The translations under genes and the position numbers were made by a program. From the NCBI GenBank assembly GCA_034359265.1, contig CP136898.1:40261501-40325500 (forward strand): a stretch of DNA of 64,000 bases, given 5' to 3'. Positions within the stretch are counted from its first letter, which is position 1. Each line of letters opens with the position of its first letter. Positions 9,363 through 21,038 of the stretch are shown in pieces. The notes beneath the pieces are model-generated. The model was given only the letters and a program-made list of their open reading frames with translations, was not told the origin of the DNA and searched no databases. The stretch comes from Canna indica. Taxonomy: Eukaryota; Streptophyta; Magnoliopsida; Zingiberales; Cannaceae.

Positions 9363-9692
9363 GCTAATGAAAGTGCCATTATTATTTACTCAGGAACTAA
9401 CTTTTCTTCCTTTTAGGGCAAGTCAAATGATCTAAATGCTGCTAGTTAATTGAAATCCTTTAGTGTTAATCTTAAGGTGCCTTCTTAGGATTACGAATGT
9501 ACCGCGGGATACGTACCCTTTCTCGGGTAATCTCTTTCCCCTCTTTTATCGTCTATCCTAAGTACACGTCTCCTTAGATTACACTTGCAGGACTTAAATT
9601 TATAGCAGAATAAGATCAAATAAAATGCCTTTATAGAAGAATTCGAAATTACGAGAGTAATAATAATACTTGGAAAGAAAATATTAACCTCA
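9363..9692 (-). other. Viral leader between primer site and first ORF
   Basis: About 330 bp on the minus strand between the outer primer site and the ATG at 9362. It has scattered short ATGs, as is usual for structured badnavirus leaders, but no long ORF. In most badnaviruses ORF1 and ORF2 lie between leader and ORF3; here there is no room for them, suggesting a deletion. Confidence 0.6.
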
Positions 9693-9704
9693 GCTCTGAT
9701 ACCA
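9693..9704 (-). other. tRNA-Met primer-binding site (outer copy)
   Basis: TGGTATCAGAGC on the minus strand. The match to the tRNA continues imperfectly downstream (TGAGGTT), unlike the apex copy. It lies 330 bp upstream of the polyprotein start, in normal viral order. Confidence 0.85.
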
Positions 9705-9869
9705 GAATAAAGCGGTCCGCGTGCTTCTTAATTCCGTTCACGGGTTACAGAGAACACTGGTCGGGATTTAAGGAAAAGGAAGCTTGGAAAGCTTTCTATT
9801 AAAACACACTGAAATGCTTACAGAGTAGGATGGACTCTCAAGTGGTGCTTACAAATTCAAACTTGGAGG
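9705..9869 (-). other. Terminal viral leader piece and virus/host boundary
   Basis: Matches 4753-4917 (outer leader plus part of the R block) and stops matching at about 9869, where the apex copies go on as AGTAGAACTTC and this one turns into GTTTTCGC. The integration boundary therefore falls inside the terminal-redundancy region. No target duplication can be tested because the other end is not in view. Confidence 0.75.
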
Positions 9870-10186
9870 GGTTTTCGCTTCCATTTGAATAGAAGGAACC
9901 CTAGATTCATTCACCAAATCTAGGGTTAATCATGCATCATATTTTTTATTTGAACATATAGAACCCTAAGGATATGCTTCCAGTTTTCATTTCCATCCCA
10001 TTTTTTTGATTATGTTTGAATGTGTATTCTCCCTCATAGTGTTCATGCTTCTAGTTATATTATAGTGTAGGTGTTAGTAATGTTCACGTAGAGCCAGTGT
10101 TACTGCATGAATTTTAATTTTGTAAAAATTGCATAATATATCCTCACTTATATTACTTATCCATAATATAGTCCCTGTAAGTTGAG
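9870..10186. other. AT-rich flank with an 11-bp inverted repeat
   Basis: No gene is visible. A short perfect inverted repeat lies at 9897-9907 (AACCCTAGATT) and 9917-9927 (AATCTAGGGTT) with a 9-nt loop. This stretch is either host DNA at the viral junction or the 5' terminal part of the neighbouring MULE; a terminal inverted repeat could not be confirmed. Confidence 0.5.
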
Positions 10187-13100
10187 ATGGTTCGACGTTC
10201 AAATCGGCTTCGAAAAACTATTCTTCCTCCACGACGAGATTCAGCCCTTGTAAGTATAATTTTTATTTTAGCATAATTATATGATGGCATGCTATTGATA
10301 TTAATCATCTTATGATATAGATTAATATTAGCAGTGAAGATGAAAGCGACATGGATGATACACTGTATATTGATGCTATCCCGGGATGGACTCCACATCT
10401 TGGGGGGAATGATAAACATGTATCTACAGAGGCAGAAACTGATACACTTGGGGGGGAATGATGAACATGCATCTATAGGTCAATTGGAGAATGAAGAAAT
10501 TGAGCATGTTGCTGGTATAGAACATCTTGTTATTGCCGGGACTGATCATCATGCAGATACTGAGCATGTTGCTGCTAATGAAGAAAGTGGTGATGATATT
10601 GAGACATCTGAAGACATCGACTATCGCCCAATTGGAGAAAGTGACGCTGATATATGTTCTAGTGAATTTGATGATTTAAGTGATGATGAATATGTGACAG
10701 TTAGAGCACTGAAAAAAGACAAATATATGCATGGTATAGGTCCAAATTTGAATGAAGATGAATGTGACACTGATGAATTTGTATCAATCCCAATTGAAGG
10801 TACATATGATAACAACTTTGTAGAAGAGGTGCCTATCCCAGTTAACCCTACAAATTTGCCTGAAGATGCACGCGAAAGTACTAGTGAGTACGAGGATAGT
10901 GAAGATGAAGTTGTTACACCCGATGATAGTGAGGATGAAGAGGGTGTAGGTTGGTCGGTTGAGCATACGAGGAAAAAATTCTGTAGGAAGGTATATAATC
11001 CCAAATGTGAGGTCAAGGATGTCAAACTATAAATTGAGATAAAATTTGAGTCTAATTCTCAGTTTAAAGAGGTTGTTCAAAACTATGCTGTTGCAAATGG
11101 TTACAACATAAGATGGACAAGGACATGTGCAAAAAAAATGGAAGCCAAATGTATAAGTGGTTGCCCGTAGAGAATATACGGTAGCTTGATGAAGAGAGAA
11201 TTGACATTCATGATTAAAAGCAACAATAGTGAGCACAAATGCTCAAGAAGCATGAGGAATAGGCAAGCCACAAAAGATTGGATGACAAAATATTATCTTG
11301 AGAAATTTAGGAGCAATCCTAATTGGAGTAGGATTTGCTAGCTAATTTTTATATTAGCATCTTAAGAATGAAAGCTTACAGAACAAAATGGGAGGCTCTA
11401 AGAAGACTACGAGGCTCTGTTGAGGATCATTATGCCATTCTTGGTTCATATCTAGCGCAACTTTGACGTGTGAACCCCACGAGCTTGTTTAGCATTGTAT
11501 GTAATCGAGAATTTACAGGTGCACCTCCGGTTTTCCAGCGACTGTACATTGGATTTGAAGGGCCCAAAAAGGGATTTCTTAATGGTTGTAGACCGATAAT
11601 TGGTCTTGATGGGTGTTTCCTCAAGACATTTCTTGGGGGCCAATTACTTTCGATTCTTGGTAGAGACGAGAACAATCAAATGTTCCTAATTGCGTGGGCG
11701 ATCGTTGAAGGAGAAAATTATGATTCGTGGAGTTGGTTTTTGGGGCTGTTGTTTGATGACTTGTCCATAGATCAAGGATATGGTTTGATTGTAATTAGCG
11801 ATCAATAGAAAGTAAGTTTACTTTGTTATGTTTAGTGTTTAATATCCAAATAGTTCGATGAGTGTTAACTTTTTTGTATTTATTTATTACCAAGGGGCTG
11901 GAGTATGCAATTAAACAAAGGATACCTGCTGCGGAGCATAGGAATTGTGCTCGACATGTATATGCTAATTGTAAGAAGAAACACAGTGGGCTAGCTTTGA
12001 AATCGTTGTTTTGGAGAGCTGTGAGATGCAAGGTGGAGTCTGATTTCCAAAGAGTATTGAATGAACTCCAAGCAACTTCACCAATAGCACATGAAGATTT
12101 TCTCGCAATTGGGGTCACAAAATTTTGCCAAGCTTATATTAGTTCGAGCTGCAAATGTGATGATGTGGGTAATAATATAACTGAAACTTTTAATGGTTAT
12201 ATTCTGAAGGCACAATCAAAGCCAGTTATTGATATGCTCGAAGATATCCGGCGTATGTTGATGGCAAGGATGCATGCTAAACATGAGTTGATGTTAAAAA
12301 GCACTGATACTATATGCCCCAACATAAGGAAGAAATTTGAAGAAATCAAGAAGGAAACAAGATATTGATATGTGACACCTGCAAGTTAGTTTGGTTTATT
12401 TTTAGTTTGGTTTACATTACTTCAGTTGAGTTTATTTTCAGTGAATTTTGTTAACAGGTAATATGCTATTCGATGTTCAACAATTTGACAAGTCATATGT
12501 TGTTAACTTGAATTCTCGAACATGTTCTTGTCGACATTGGGATTTATCGGGCATACCATGTAATCATGCAATTGCATGCATCACTTGGCTAAAAGAAGAA
12601 CCAGACAACTATATTGACAATTACTATAAGAAGAACACCTACTTGAAGGCATATGAGTTCCTCTTACAACCTTTGACGGGAAAGGATACATGGCCTCCAG
12701 TTGACGGACCTAATGTTTTGCCACCTCCTGTGAAAAAAATGCCTGGGAGGCCAAAGAAAAAAAGAAAAAGAGATGTGCATGAAGATGATAGCACAACAAG
12801 AATATGAACAAGAGGTCTTATTATCACTTGTCAAATATGCTTTCAAGATGGCCATAATAGAAGAACTTGTCCACTTAGGGGACAACGAACTCGTACAAAG
12901 GTTTGGCTATGTTTAGCTTATTACAAATATTTAGCTATGATTATTAATTCAGAAATTATTTTATTGCAGGGAGGTGATCCAGCAAGCACTAGAGGTTCAT
13001 CATCATCCTCTACTATGAGAGGTAGAGGTAGATCTTGCTCATAAAATAGGGAAGGTGGAAGTGCATCTGGTAGAGGCAAATCATGCTCAGTAAATAAGGG

Positions 13101-13520
13101 AGGTGGAAGTGCATCTGGTAGAGGAACAAGAGGAGGTAGATCTTCTAGGGTAAGCATTTTAATAATAAATTGTAATAATAAGTAGTAGCTTGTATCACCT
13201 GGCTCTAATTATTTTGTTATTTTAAGAAGGCACATTTTAGGGAAAGAGCAATGGCCTCGCAGGGATTCAAGGTTTTTGTTGGTGAAGAGACAGGCACTAC
13301 CTATTTTAGGGTAAGTTAGTACATATATTGTTAACTTGAATTCTTTCCAATTTAGTCATTAAGTATTTTATTTTGTTAGATGTCTGGATCTAGTTTATCA
13401 ATTTGTTCTTCTCGTGGGGAATGGAGCGGATCCTTGATTCGGGAAGATGAAAGGATGGTCCAAGGACATGATACACAAGGGAGCCAAAATATTCCACAAG
13501 GACATGATACACAAGGATGA
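10187..13520 (+). pseudogene. Mutator-like (MULE) transposase, 7 exons, decayed
   Basis: Encodes a MULE transposase that would cut and move the element. Exons as read: 10187-10249, 10321-11811, 11895-12384, 12458-12900, 12970 to about 13148, then two short 3' exons, all at GT/AG borders. Order: an acidic N-terminus, a MuDR N-terminal-type region (about 11033-11230), the transposase core with IIGLDGCFLK (first Asp) at about 11590-11625 and NNITETFNGYI (Glu) at about 12172-12205, a SWIM zinc finger CSCRHWDLSGIPCNHA at about 12523-12570, a CQICFQDGHNRRTC knuckle at about 12827-12870, and an RG-rich tail. It is broken by an extra G in a G-run at 10450-10456 and by stops at 11030, 11168 (TGG to TAG), 11464 (CGA to TGA), 11806 (CAG to TAG), about 12367 (TGG to TGA) and 12805. 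It is non-functional as it stands. Confidence 0.85.
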
Positions 13521-13539
13521 TGAACTTTGGATCTATGTT

Positions 13540-14660
13540 GTTTGTATTTTGGATGGATAGATACATGATACTATGTATTTTGGATGGATAGATATATTTT
13601 GTACTATGGTGTTAGTTTGATGTATGTTTGGTTTCAGTTTGATGATGTATGTATGCTTTGATACTATGGTTTGATACTATGTTATGGTTTTGGTATTAGT
13701 TTAATGTATGTATGTTTCAATTTCAGCCTATGTTACTGATTGGTATTAGTCAGTGATACTGAAATGAGAATGATACCAGCTGGTATCATTATATCCATTT
13801 TGTTTCAATTTCAGTCTGTGTTACTGATTGTGATATAATGAATAATAAAGTTGGAAGTTTGATAGTGATATCTATTTCAGTCTGTGTTACTGGTACCATT
13901 CTGATAAATACCAGTGAGGTATGTTTCAATTTGATGTATGTATGTATGTATGTAAATACAATTCTGATACTGATATCTGTTTCAGTGAGGTAGTGATATT
14001 TGTTTTAGTATGTGTTACTAGTGTTTCAGTAATAGCAGCTATTGTGCATGAGAGATACCAGCTGGTGTTACTAGTGTTACTAGTGTTACTAGTGTTTCTG
14101 TTCATATTAGTTTGAGTTTGAGTCCGTGTTTCATTGTATCTGAGCCATCATTGTATCAGTATGAATGGTACCAGCTGGAATCAGTCAGTGATACTAAAAT
14201 GAGAATGATACCAACTGGTATCATTGTATCCATTCTGATAAATATCATTCTGATACCATTGATACTGATACCATTCTAATAAATATCAGTTTCAGTTTGT
14301 AAACATATTAATTTATATTAGTTCGAGTCTGTGTTACTGATATCTGTTCATACTGAAATGAGTTTGTATACTAAAATGAGTTCATATTAGTTTGAGTTTG
14401 AGTCCGTGTTTCATTGTATCTGAGTCATGATTGTATCAGTATGAATGGTACCAGCTGGAATCGGTCAGTGATACTGAAATGAGAATGATACCAGCTGGTA
14501 TCATTGATACTGAAACCTCAAAAATGAGAATGATACCAGTTGGTATCATTGATACTGAAACCTCATTGATACTGATACTAGTTGGTACCATTGATACTAA
14601 AATGAGAATGATACACTATAAACACATTATAACTGACAGATTTATAAACTATAAAGACAT
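13540..14660. repeat. Degenerate palindrome-rich repeat region
   Basis: Irregular copies of GATACTGAAATGAGAATGAT-type units, TATG runs and a perfect 20-bp palindrome, ATGATACCAGCTGGTATCAT, at 13770-13789 and 14485-14504. Near-palindromic variants occur at about 14206 and 14529. Short frames here are low-complexity artefacts. It lies between the two converging genes of the MULE. Confidence 0.7.
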
Positions 14661-14831
14661 CGAGGCAGATTTATAAACCAATCCAGATTTAAACATTATA
14701 AACACACTGTTCACATTTATAACTGACAGTAAACACACTGTTCACATTTCATATTCTAAAATGAGATACATGACAGTATTCTTAGTTTTCATAAAATACA
14801 TCATAACCCATCAACCATCAGAAACTCTACA

Positions 14832-15322
14832 TCAGACTATCATGCCTACAATAATCCAAGAAGCCACTAACAACCATAAATAGCTATTGGTTCTTTCATC
14901 TAGCTTCTTCTTCTCCTTCTCCAGCATAATTATCCTATCTCCACAGGTTGATAATTTCTCCACAAGAACATCATTCTTTTCTTGAAGTAGCTTGAGTTGA
15001 TGCTTCAACAATTCTGTATTTTCGCTTGTTAATTTTTATATTATTTCCTTCGTTTGCCCATAATACTCGGGGTCATGCCACTCAAAGTACCCGCAGGATT
15101 TCTCTTTATCCTATGTAAAGAGAAATTGTTAGTTCTTATTGACAGAGCTTATTATAACATAATATTTACCTTCCAATATATGCATCTCAAGAATTTCCTT
15201 CCAGGATTTTTATCTGTATTTGATGTTAGCAAGCAAACCACAATATTGTGCCGACAAATCGACGCACACATTGATGAGGTTATAGACTCCTCGGTTGTTG
15301 TTGATTTTGATGTCATTGCCAT
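14832..15322 (-). pseudogene. GRF-type zinc finger / coiled-coil protein, spliced
   Basis: Minus-strand gene with exons 15322-15170 and 15110-14832 and a 59-bp GT/AG intron (15111-15169). Joined across the intron, the sequence has the GRF signature: a Cys/His pair, then TSNTDKNPGRKFLRC, then SCGYFEWHD. A Leu/Glu/Lys-rich coiled coil follows (about 14890-15030), then a hydrophobic C-terminus (YLWLLVASWIIVGMIV) that looks like a membrane anchor. GRF fingers bind nucleic acids; the function of these short plant GRF/coiled-coil proteins is not known. They often occur inside plant transposons, and this one converges on the MULE gene. An in-frame TAA at 15036-15038 (between EII and KLTSEN) breaks it, and the first Cys region is degenerate. 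Confidence 0.75.
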
Positions 15323-16260
15323 AGTGCTATAAAGATTTGAAGATATAAATCATGTTGCAAAATATACACATTGATATTTTGCCTAATGAAAATATACATA
15401 TTGATATAACTGTATTTATTTCATAATACATGTTAATTCTGTTTTATAATTTGTTTCAAAGCTGTCTAATGTTTCATACATGTTTAATGATATAACAGAT
15501 TAATAAGAGTGGACCTTCTAAACAATAGAATCATGGAGTGAAGAAAATTAGTAATCAACCTTAACATTATTCTAAAATTACTCTGACAAATACATATTTA
15601 TTTGAAATTTAGGGTTTTCAAACAAATCTATCTAGGGTTTGCAAAAAAAATCTAGTTTTAGGATTTTGGGCCGGCGACACAAAGGGATTGAAATTTAGGG
15701 TGTGTAAACAAATCTGGGGTTTCCAAACATTTTCCTTCACTTCAAAGGAAGGTTCAGATCGGCGACACAAAGGAAGATTCGGTTGCTACTTACCTTGGAG
15801 ATAGATTCTCCAGCGGCGACGCAAATGAAGGATTTCTGGGACCTTGGGGAAAGATGGATCGATTGTTGGGGAGCTCTTCGATGTCGGGGACGAGAAGAGT
15901 GCAGTCGGGGAAGAGAAGAGTGCAGTCAATCGGGGAAGAGAAGAATAGGGTTTGGGTAAAAGATTTGCTGACTGGGTTGGGTGGGGCCCACAAAAAAATT
16001 AGTTAAAAAATAATAGGAGAGTCGACACAGTGTATTTTTTAATTTAATATTTTATTAATATTTTGGGATGCTGACTGGGCTCTTGATCCATATCAGCATC
16101 CAAACGGCTGTTGTGACGTCCCATTAACGGTGCGATAGATTTGTTACAAATCGGAAAGTGATGTATTGAATTTGGAAAATTTAAAAGTGGGGATAGATTT
16201 GGGAAATACGTCAAAAGTTGGGATATATTTAGTAATTAACCCTTTTGAAAATAATACTTT
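15323..16260. other. 5' region of the GRF gene and probable element end
   Basis: AT-rich DNA followed by a GC-richer block (15640-15990) that would be 5' leader/promoter of the GRF gene. The stretch 16130-16250 (short AAT/GGG-rich phrases such as GGGATAGATTTGGGAAATACG) looks like the low-complexity end of a DNA transposon. I could not find its partner at the other side, so the MULE end is not placed. Confidence 0.35.
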
Positions 16261-17121
16261 GATTTTGATTTCCCGATCTCCTCGGAGACCTTCGGAGCCT
16301 ATAATGGGCTCATGCAACCTTGTGGTTCTAAATCGTAGGCTAATTGAGGCATTCGGTTTTCAACCAATGGGAAGAGTTTGAGATCCTAATTTTCAAATAT
16401 TTCATATTTTGTGATCTCTTGATTCATTTTGGTATGATGTTACTCTCTTTTGAAATGAATTTGTACTATATAGCTTAGGTTGAGGCTTTTGAATTCAATG
16501 CCCTTTCTATTTAATATACTAACTTGCTAGTAATCACACGTTTCCATTACGCTACTAACGGTTGTTGCATGCAAGTTATCAAAAATGTAATGGAAGGCTA
16601 ATTAGAATGAACATGATAAGTTTGACAAAATTTTCATGTATGAAGTATGTTCCGGTCTGAGGATCAGAGTAATTTGGTCTGATTTGGTGTCTCTCCTAGT
16701 CAGATTCAACGCCGGCAGCGGCGACGGGAGGGGGGGGGGCTGCTGCACACAACACTCTGATGCAAGTTAGTGGGACTCCAAGGTGGATGTAATGAAATTG
16801 GAACTTAGGGTTACTTGGGGCGTGTCGTGTTTGTATTTATTGCAGGTGGAGGTGGTGGCGATGCTCAGTAATCTTGTGGGGACATTGCCCAGAATGGGTT
16901 GAGGCTGATCCCGGAGATGACGGACATGTAATGGTGTATCCCTCGTGATAAGGAAGGACACGAATGTCTATGTATGACCAGGTGGGGTCCTGGGTGTAGC
17001 CAGTCAGTCAGGCTCGAATCTAGTCCAAGAGCGTGGTTGGGTGGAGCCCCTAGGCAGGGTTTGTTTGGTTCGGCTTGAGGTAAATTATGGGGTGGTACTA
17101 GGTCTGATCTGATCGGGCTCA
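16261..17121. other. No recognisable gene
   Basis: Mixed sequence with a poly-G run at about 16727-16737. Short ORFs have no family features. It ends directly at the target duplication of the gypsy element, so it is the old host or repeat context of that insertion. Confidence 0.5.
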
Positions 17122-17351
17122 ATAGTTGTAATATCCTAGATATTAATATTAGTTCTCCGTTTATGTTTGAGTCTGTCAGCCTAGCGAGCTAGTCCGAGGC
17201 CGAGCCGAGTCGACTCATGGTCCGATGCGAGCTTGCGAGCTCGGGTAAGTAGGAATATGAATTTTGTAATTTCTTTCTTGCGTAGATGAATTTATTTAAT
17301 TATACCTTTGCATGTGTTCGAATTATTAAATTATGTCGCATAATGGTTGAT

Positions 17352-17720
17352 CACTACAAAAAAAAAATTGTGGTAAAATTTTGGAATGACCAATAATAAT
17401 TGGTCATAAAAGGTGTAATCTGTGACAAAATTTGTGGCAAAATTATTTTCGTGGTTAAAAGTATAAGTTCGAATAATTTGTGATAATTTTTCTAATTTTG
17501 TCACTATGTTTGTCACTAATAATTGAGTCAATATTCAAAATTTATAGTTTTTTAAATTTATGACAACATGTTTTGACACTAATTCAAAATATTCTACCGT
17601 GGCAAGCGTTTGTGACAAAATTTTTGCCATAAGTTTGTCACGATATTCCGTGGCAAGATTTTGCGACAACATTTTTGCCATAAATTTATCGCGATATTCT
17701 GTGGCAAATTACGTGTGCTA
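17352..17720. repeat. CACTA 5' terminal and subterminal repeats
   Basis: Terminal CACTAC plus an A-run, then repeated short motifs of the type GTGGCAAAATT / TTTGTGACAAAATTT in both orientations. In En/Spm-like elements such motifs bind the element's TNPA-like protein; binding here is inferred from position and repetition. Confidence 0.8.
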
Positions 17721-18270
17721 TAGATGATAAAATAATTAAAAAATAAAAAATTAGCAAAATTTTAGGCGGGTATTTTTGCCTCCAAGTTTAACTTATCCCT
17801 AACCCTAATGGACTAATACATAGGTGGGTATTTTATCTTTCTCCCTTTTTTTTTCATTCTCCCGACTCCTCCCTACTCGGCGACTCTTCTTCCCCAATCT
17901 ATTGACTGCAACTGCGTGGTGCAGACGCATGGCCCCAAGAGCTCGACGCTGGTCGGAGTTCAATGTCTTCCCCCGCTGTCTGTCGCCGACTCTCCCGACT
18001 CTTCTCCCCCACACGGCCATGAAAATCTCTCCTAACCCTTATTCCCCTTATTGGCAGTCGGCACTCCCCCATATCTTTCCAGTCGCTCCTCAGGCGGACC
18101 TCCTCTTTCCAATACCAGCGGACAGTAATCTCCCATTCTCCCTCTCTCCTTCACACTGGTGCCCTAACTTGCGCCCTAACTTCCTGCTCATCTTCTGCAG
18201 TCCTTCTCATTCGACGACGTCAGAAACCTTCGATCTCATCTCCTCATCCGACAGGCGACAACAATAGTAG
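17721..18270 (+). other. CT-rich leader-like segment of the CACTA
   Basis: A pyrimidine-rich, Ser/Pro/Leu-coding-looking stretch open at 17824-18267. It has no recognisable domain, and its bias (CTCTCC, TTCC runs) is that of a 5' untranslated exon. It may be the first exon or leader of the transposase transcript, or a captured 5' UTR. Confidence 0.4.
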
Positions 18271-21038
18271 GTTGGAAATTAAATTCTTTATTTCCTATTA
18301 ATCTAAGCTATCAATATCTTGTTTGTAAATTTAGTTCAAGCATGCTGATGCAGTGATCAGCATGCTTTTCTCCTTCTCAACCAACCTAGTAATGGTTCCA
18401 TCGATGTTAGATTCATTCCGAGTTTAAAAACATTGTTCTTCATGTATGGTTTATTTGACCTAGATTTTTCCATGTCCCTCAATTGAGTCAACATCATTTA
18501 ATTATGTCATGATGTGGTTTTCTATTTGCATAATTGAGGCATACTATTCTTGATTTGGATTAAACTTTCTTGCTTGAGATCCATCAAGTGATGAATTTTG
18601 TAACAAGCTTCCCAACCAGGTATTCTTTAATTATGTTGCCTGAGATCCATCAAGGCGATGAATTAGAAAGAAATAAAGTATTCTTTACTACCAACCAGTT
18701 ATTTTGATTATGAGTATTCTTTAATTCATAGAGAGATGAGCTATGTTCAAATCTGTCATATACTTATATAACTCCTTGAACCATCTCTCTTTATCTAATA
18801 TCAGTAGTATATTGTTAAGATTATGGTTAACAAAAATAGCCTATGAACAATAGTATATTTGTTTTACTTTCTCATATATTTGTTTTTGCCTTCTAAGTTC
18901 TAAATCTTTGCTAATACAACTCTGAGATGCTAAAGTTAAATATACTACAAATATTGTTTATCTTTTATCTTTATCTAATATCAATTATCAGTTAATCCAA
19001 ATTTAAGTTATCTTTTTATTAAAAACTATACTTGGTAAAGTAAAGCCAAATTGGTAGGAGTGACTATAGGACATGATTGTACCAAATTAGGTTGCAAAGT
19101 AATATTTAGATGCTTATTTTCTATTTAACAATAGGATATGCTATTTATAAGACAAGTAGAATAATAGCAACTTTCATGTCATTATTTCTTATAGAAACTT
19201 TAAACATTAGCTAAGTCTTTCTACGAATTTAAACTTATGGACAACCATGTAGCTTAAGGAATGACAATAAACTATAGGATCTTAATATTTTACCATGCAG
19301 GTAGTAAATATGATGTAATACAGTCCAAAATCTCAAGTCATAAGAGGTTAGAATTCAAAATAGGAATATGCATAGGAATATGAATAAAGAAAGCATACAT
19401 GAAAGAAATGCAACAATTAATCAACCTTAGGATCCTCAATAATCAAGAACAGAGTCCTCTAACTCAAGATCGGAGACGGAACATAAGATTGCACATGAAG
19501 CTAATATTGTGTTCTAGTCACATGTCAATTGCGAGCTATGAGACAACTATAATGCCTTATGAACCTGAATGTTGTTTTAATCTGATTCCTTACACATAGG
19601 TAATTGTCTGGCACTTCTTTTGCATGGTGTGTATTGTGTATGCAGCTCTAGGATTTCAGTGACATATTCTGTTATCAACTCTTAATATTGCATTATATTA
19701 AGTAATCTTATGATAGTTAGTTGTTAGTTAATCCTTGACTCATATTCTAATTTCCACTTCAGTCTCGGCTATTGCCCACCCATCTTGCTATTAATTAATC
19801 TGTGTGATGTCAGATTTGGATCTCCATTTGCAAGCATAAACTGATTTTGCAAGTATGTTAGTATATCCCTATTATTGTTTCTCCTTTTGCAAGCATAGTG
19901 ATTGTTTTATTAGACTCAATATTCATATATGAAATTATAGTTTCTATTTGTGTTCTTCTCCTCCACCACCACTGCATCCCTCTTACTCTTCTCCTCCTTC
20001 GGATCTGCGATTTAGGTAGTCCTATTTTATTCGAGAAAAGGATATGCTTCGTAAGTAGACAAGTTTAAGTTGGTTACTTAAAATTTCTTGTGAGGGTAGA
20101 ATCTTCTTTGAACCTTGCTTCATTTTCTTATATTTAAAAGGAAAAGTGTGTACAGGATATGGGTGGTATAAATATGAAAAATATTGTTTTTCAAAATTTA
20201 CAATTCTAGGTCTTTATTGGTAAATGCTTCTTAATCAATTTTTTGATAAAATCTACTCACTTATGTTTTCGCATTTACTATGTAAACTGTTCTTGTCAAC
20301 ATAATGTGCAGACTTGCGTATTGCTATACCTAATTACCATATTGATTACTAAGTTTTTCTTTTAATTTTTTTTTAATGGTTGGTCCTTTTTTGAGCCATA
20401 AAGCATCAAGATCTCTGATCTCTCTCAGACTCTCATACCGAACGCTGCACTCTCTCCGATCTCCTTCCTCATTGTTCAATTTTCTTCTTCTTTTTGTTGT
20501 TGTTGTTCTTTTGTAAGCTTTTGTTGTAGCTGTTCACAATAGTTTCAAAATTTTATGTAAGCTTTTGTTGTTGATGTTCACAATAATTTACTTGCTCTTT
20601 CTTTTTGCTATAATTTTTTATGCATATAAAACATAACATTTTTGCATAATTGATCAAAGAATCAGAATTAGTAGAGAGGTTACTTAATACCTCAAGTAAT
20701 GAGATTTCAATAATTCAAGTGAAATAAGAAATACTCTTTGCAATTAAAACATATCATATTCAAATACAATGAACTGTACAAATTTGCTTACTAATTAACT
20801 GAACATAAAAAGAAACAATAGCATCCTCAACAACAACCCTACTATCTAATAAGTTAAACATAAATTTAAAAATATATGCTATTTCACCAAATGGGCCTAA
20901 ATGATTTGCATGAGTGAGACTGGTCTTTTTATAATTAATTAATTAGTAATCATGATTTAGGGTATATGTTACTTCATAATAGATGATTTAGTAATATGTA
21001 AACTAATATAGAAAATTGAAATTTGTTTCTTTTTTTAG
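18271..21038. other. AT-rich non-coding DNA inside the CACTA
   Basis: No supported gene. AT-rich, with stops in all frames, consistent with long introns or spacer upstream of the transposase. Confidence 0.6.

Larger units (their letters stand above)
1..9869. other. Endogenous badnavirus locus, head-to-head inverted
   Basis: Integrated, rearranged DNA of a badnavirus (Caulimoviridae). Two oppositely oriented viral segments meet at an apex near 4634. Reading the minus strand from 9869 down, the order is: terminal leader piece, tRNA-Met primer site, leader, long polyprotein frame cut off in RT, an extra movement-protein piece, a second leader piece, a second primer site, intergenic promoter, leader again, then the mirror copy. 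The right boundary is placed at about 9869, where similarity to the apex leader copies stops. The left end lies outside the window. RT catalytic core, RNase H and complete ORF1 and ORF2 are not present, so the visible part cannot encode a full replication cycle. The badnavirus assignment rests on the paired Cys/His clusters; the species is not determinable here. Confidence 0.9.

Noticed and set aside
1..9869. A complete, replication-competent integrated virus
   Set aside because: RT core, RNase H and normal ORF1/ORF2 are missing in the visible DNA and the order is rearranged; only part of a genome is present.
10153..10419. Minus-strand ORF over MULE exon 1 and intron
   Set aside because: Antisense of the MULE start; crosses its splice sites.
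16865..17122. Pro/His-rich minus-strand ORF before the gypsy element
   Set aside because: No family features and it runs into the target duplication; chance frame.
17824..18267. A 147-residue secreted or membrane protein
   Set aside because: The hydrophobic start comes from a CT-rich leader sequence; no domain and no conservation evidence.
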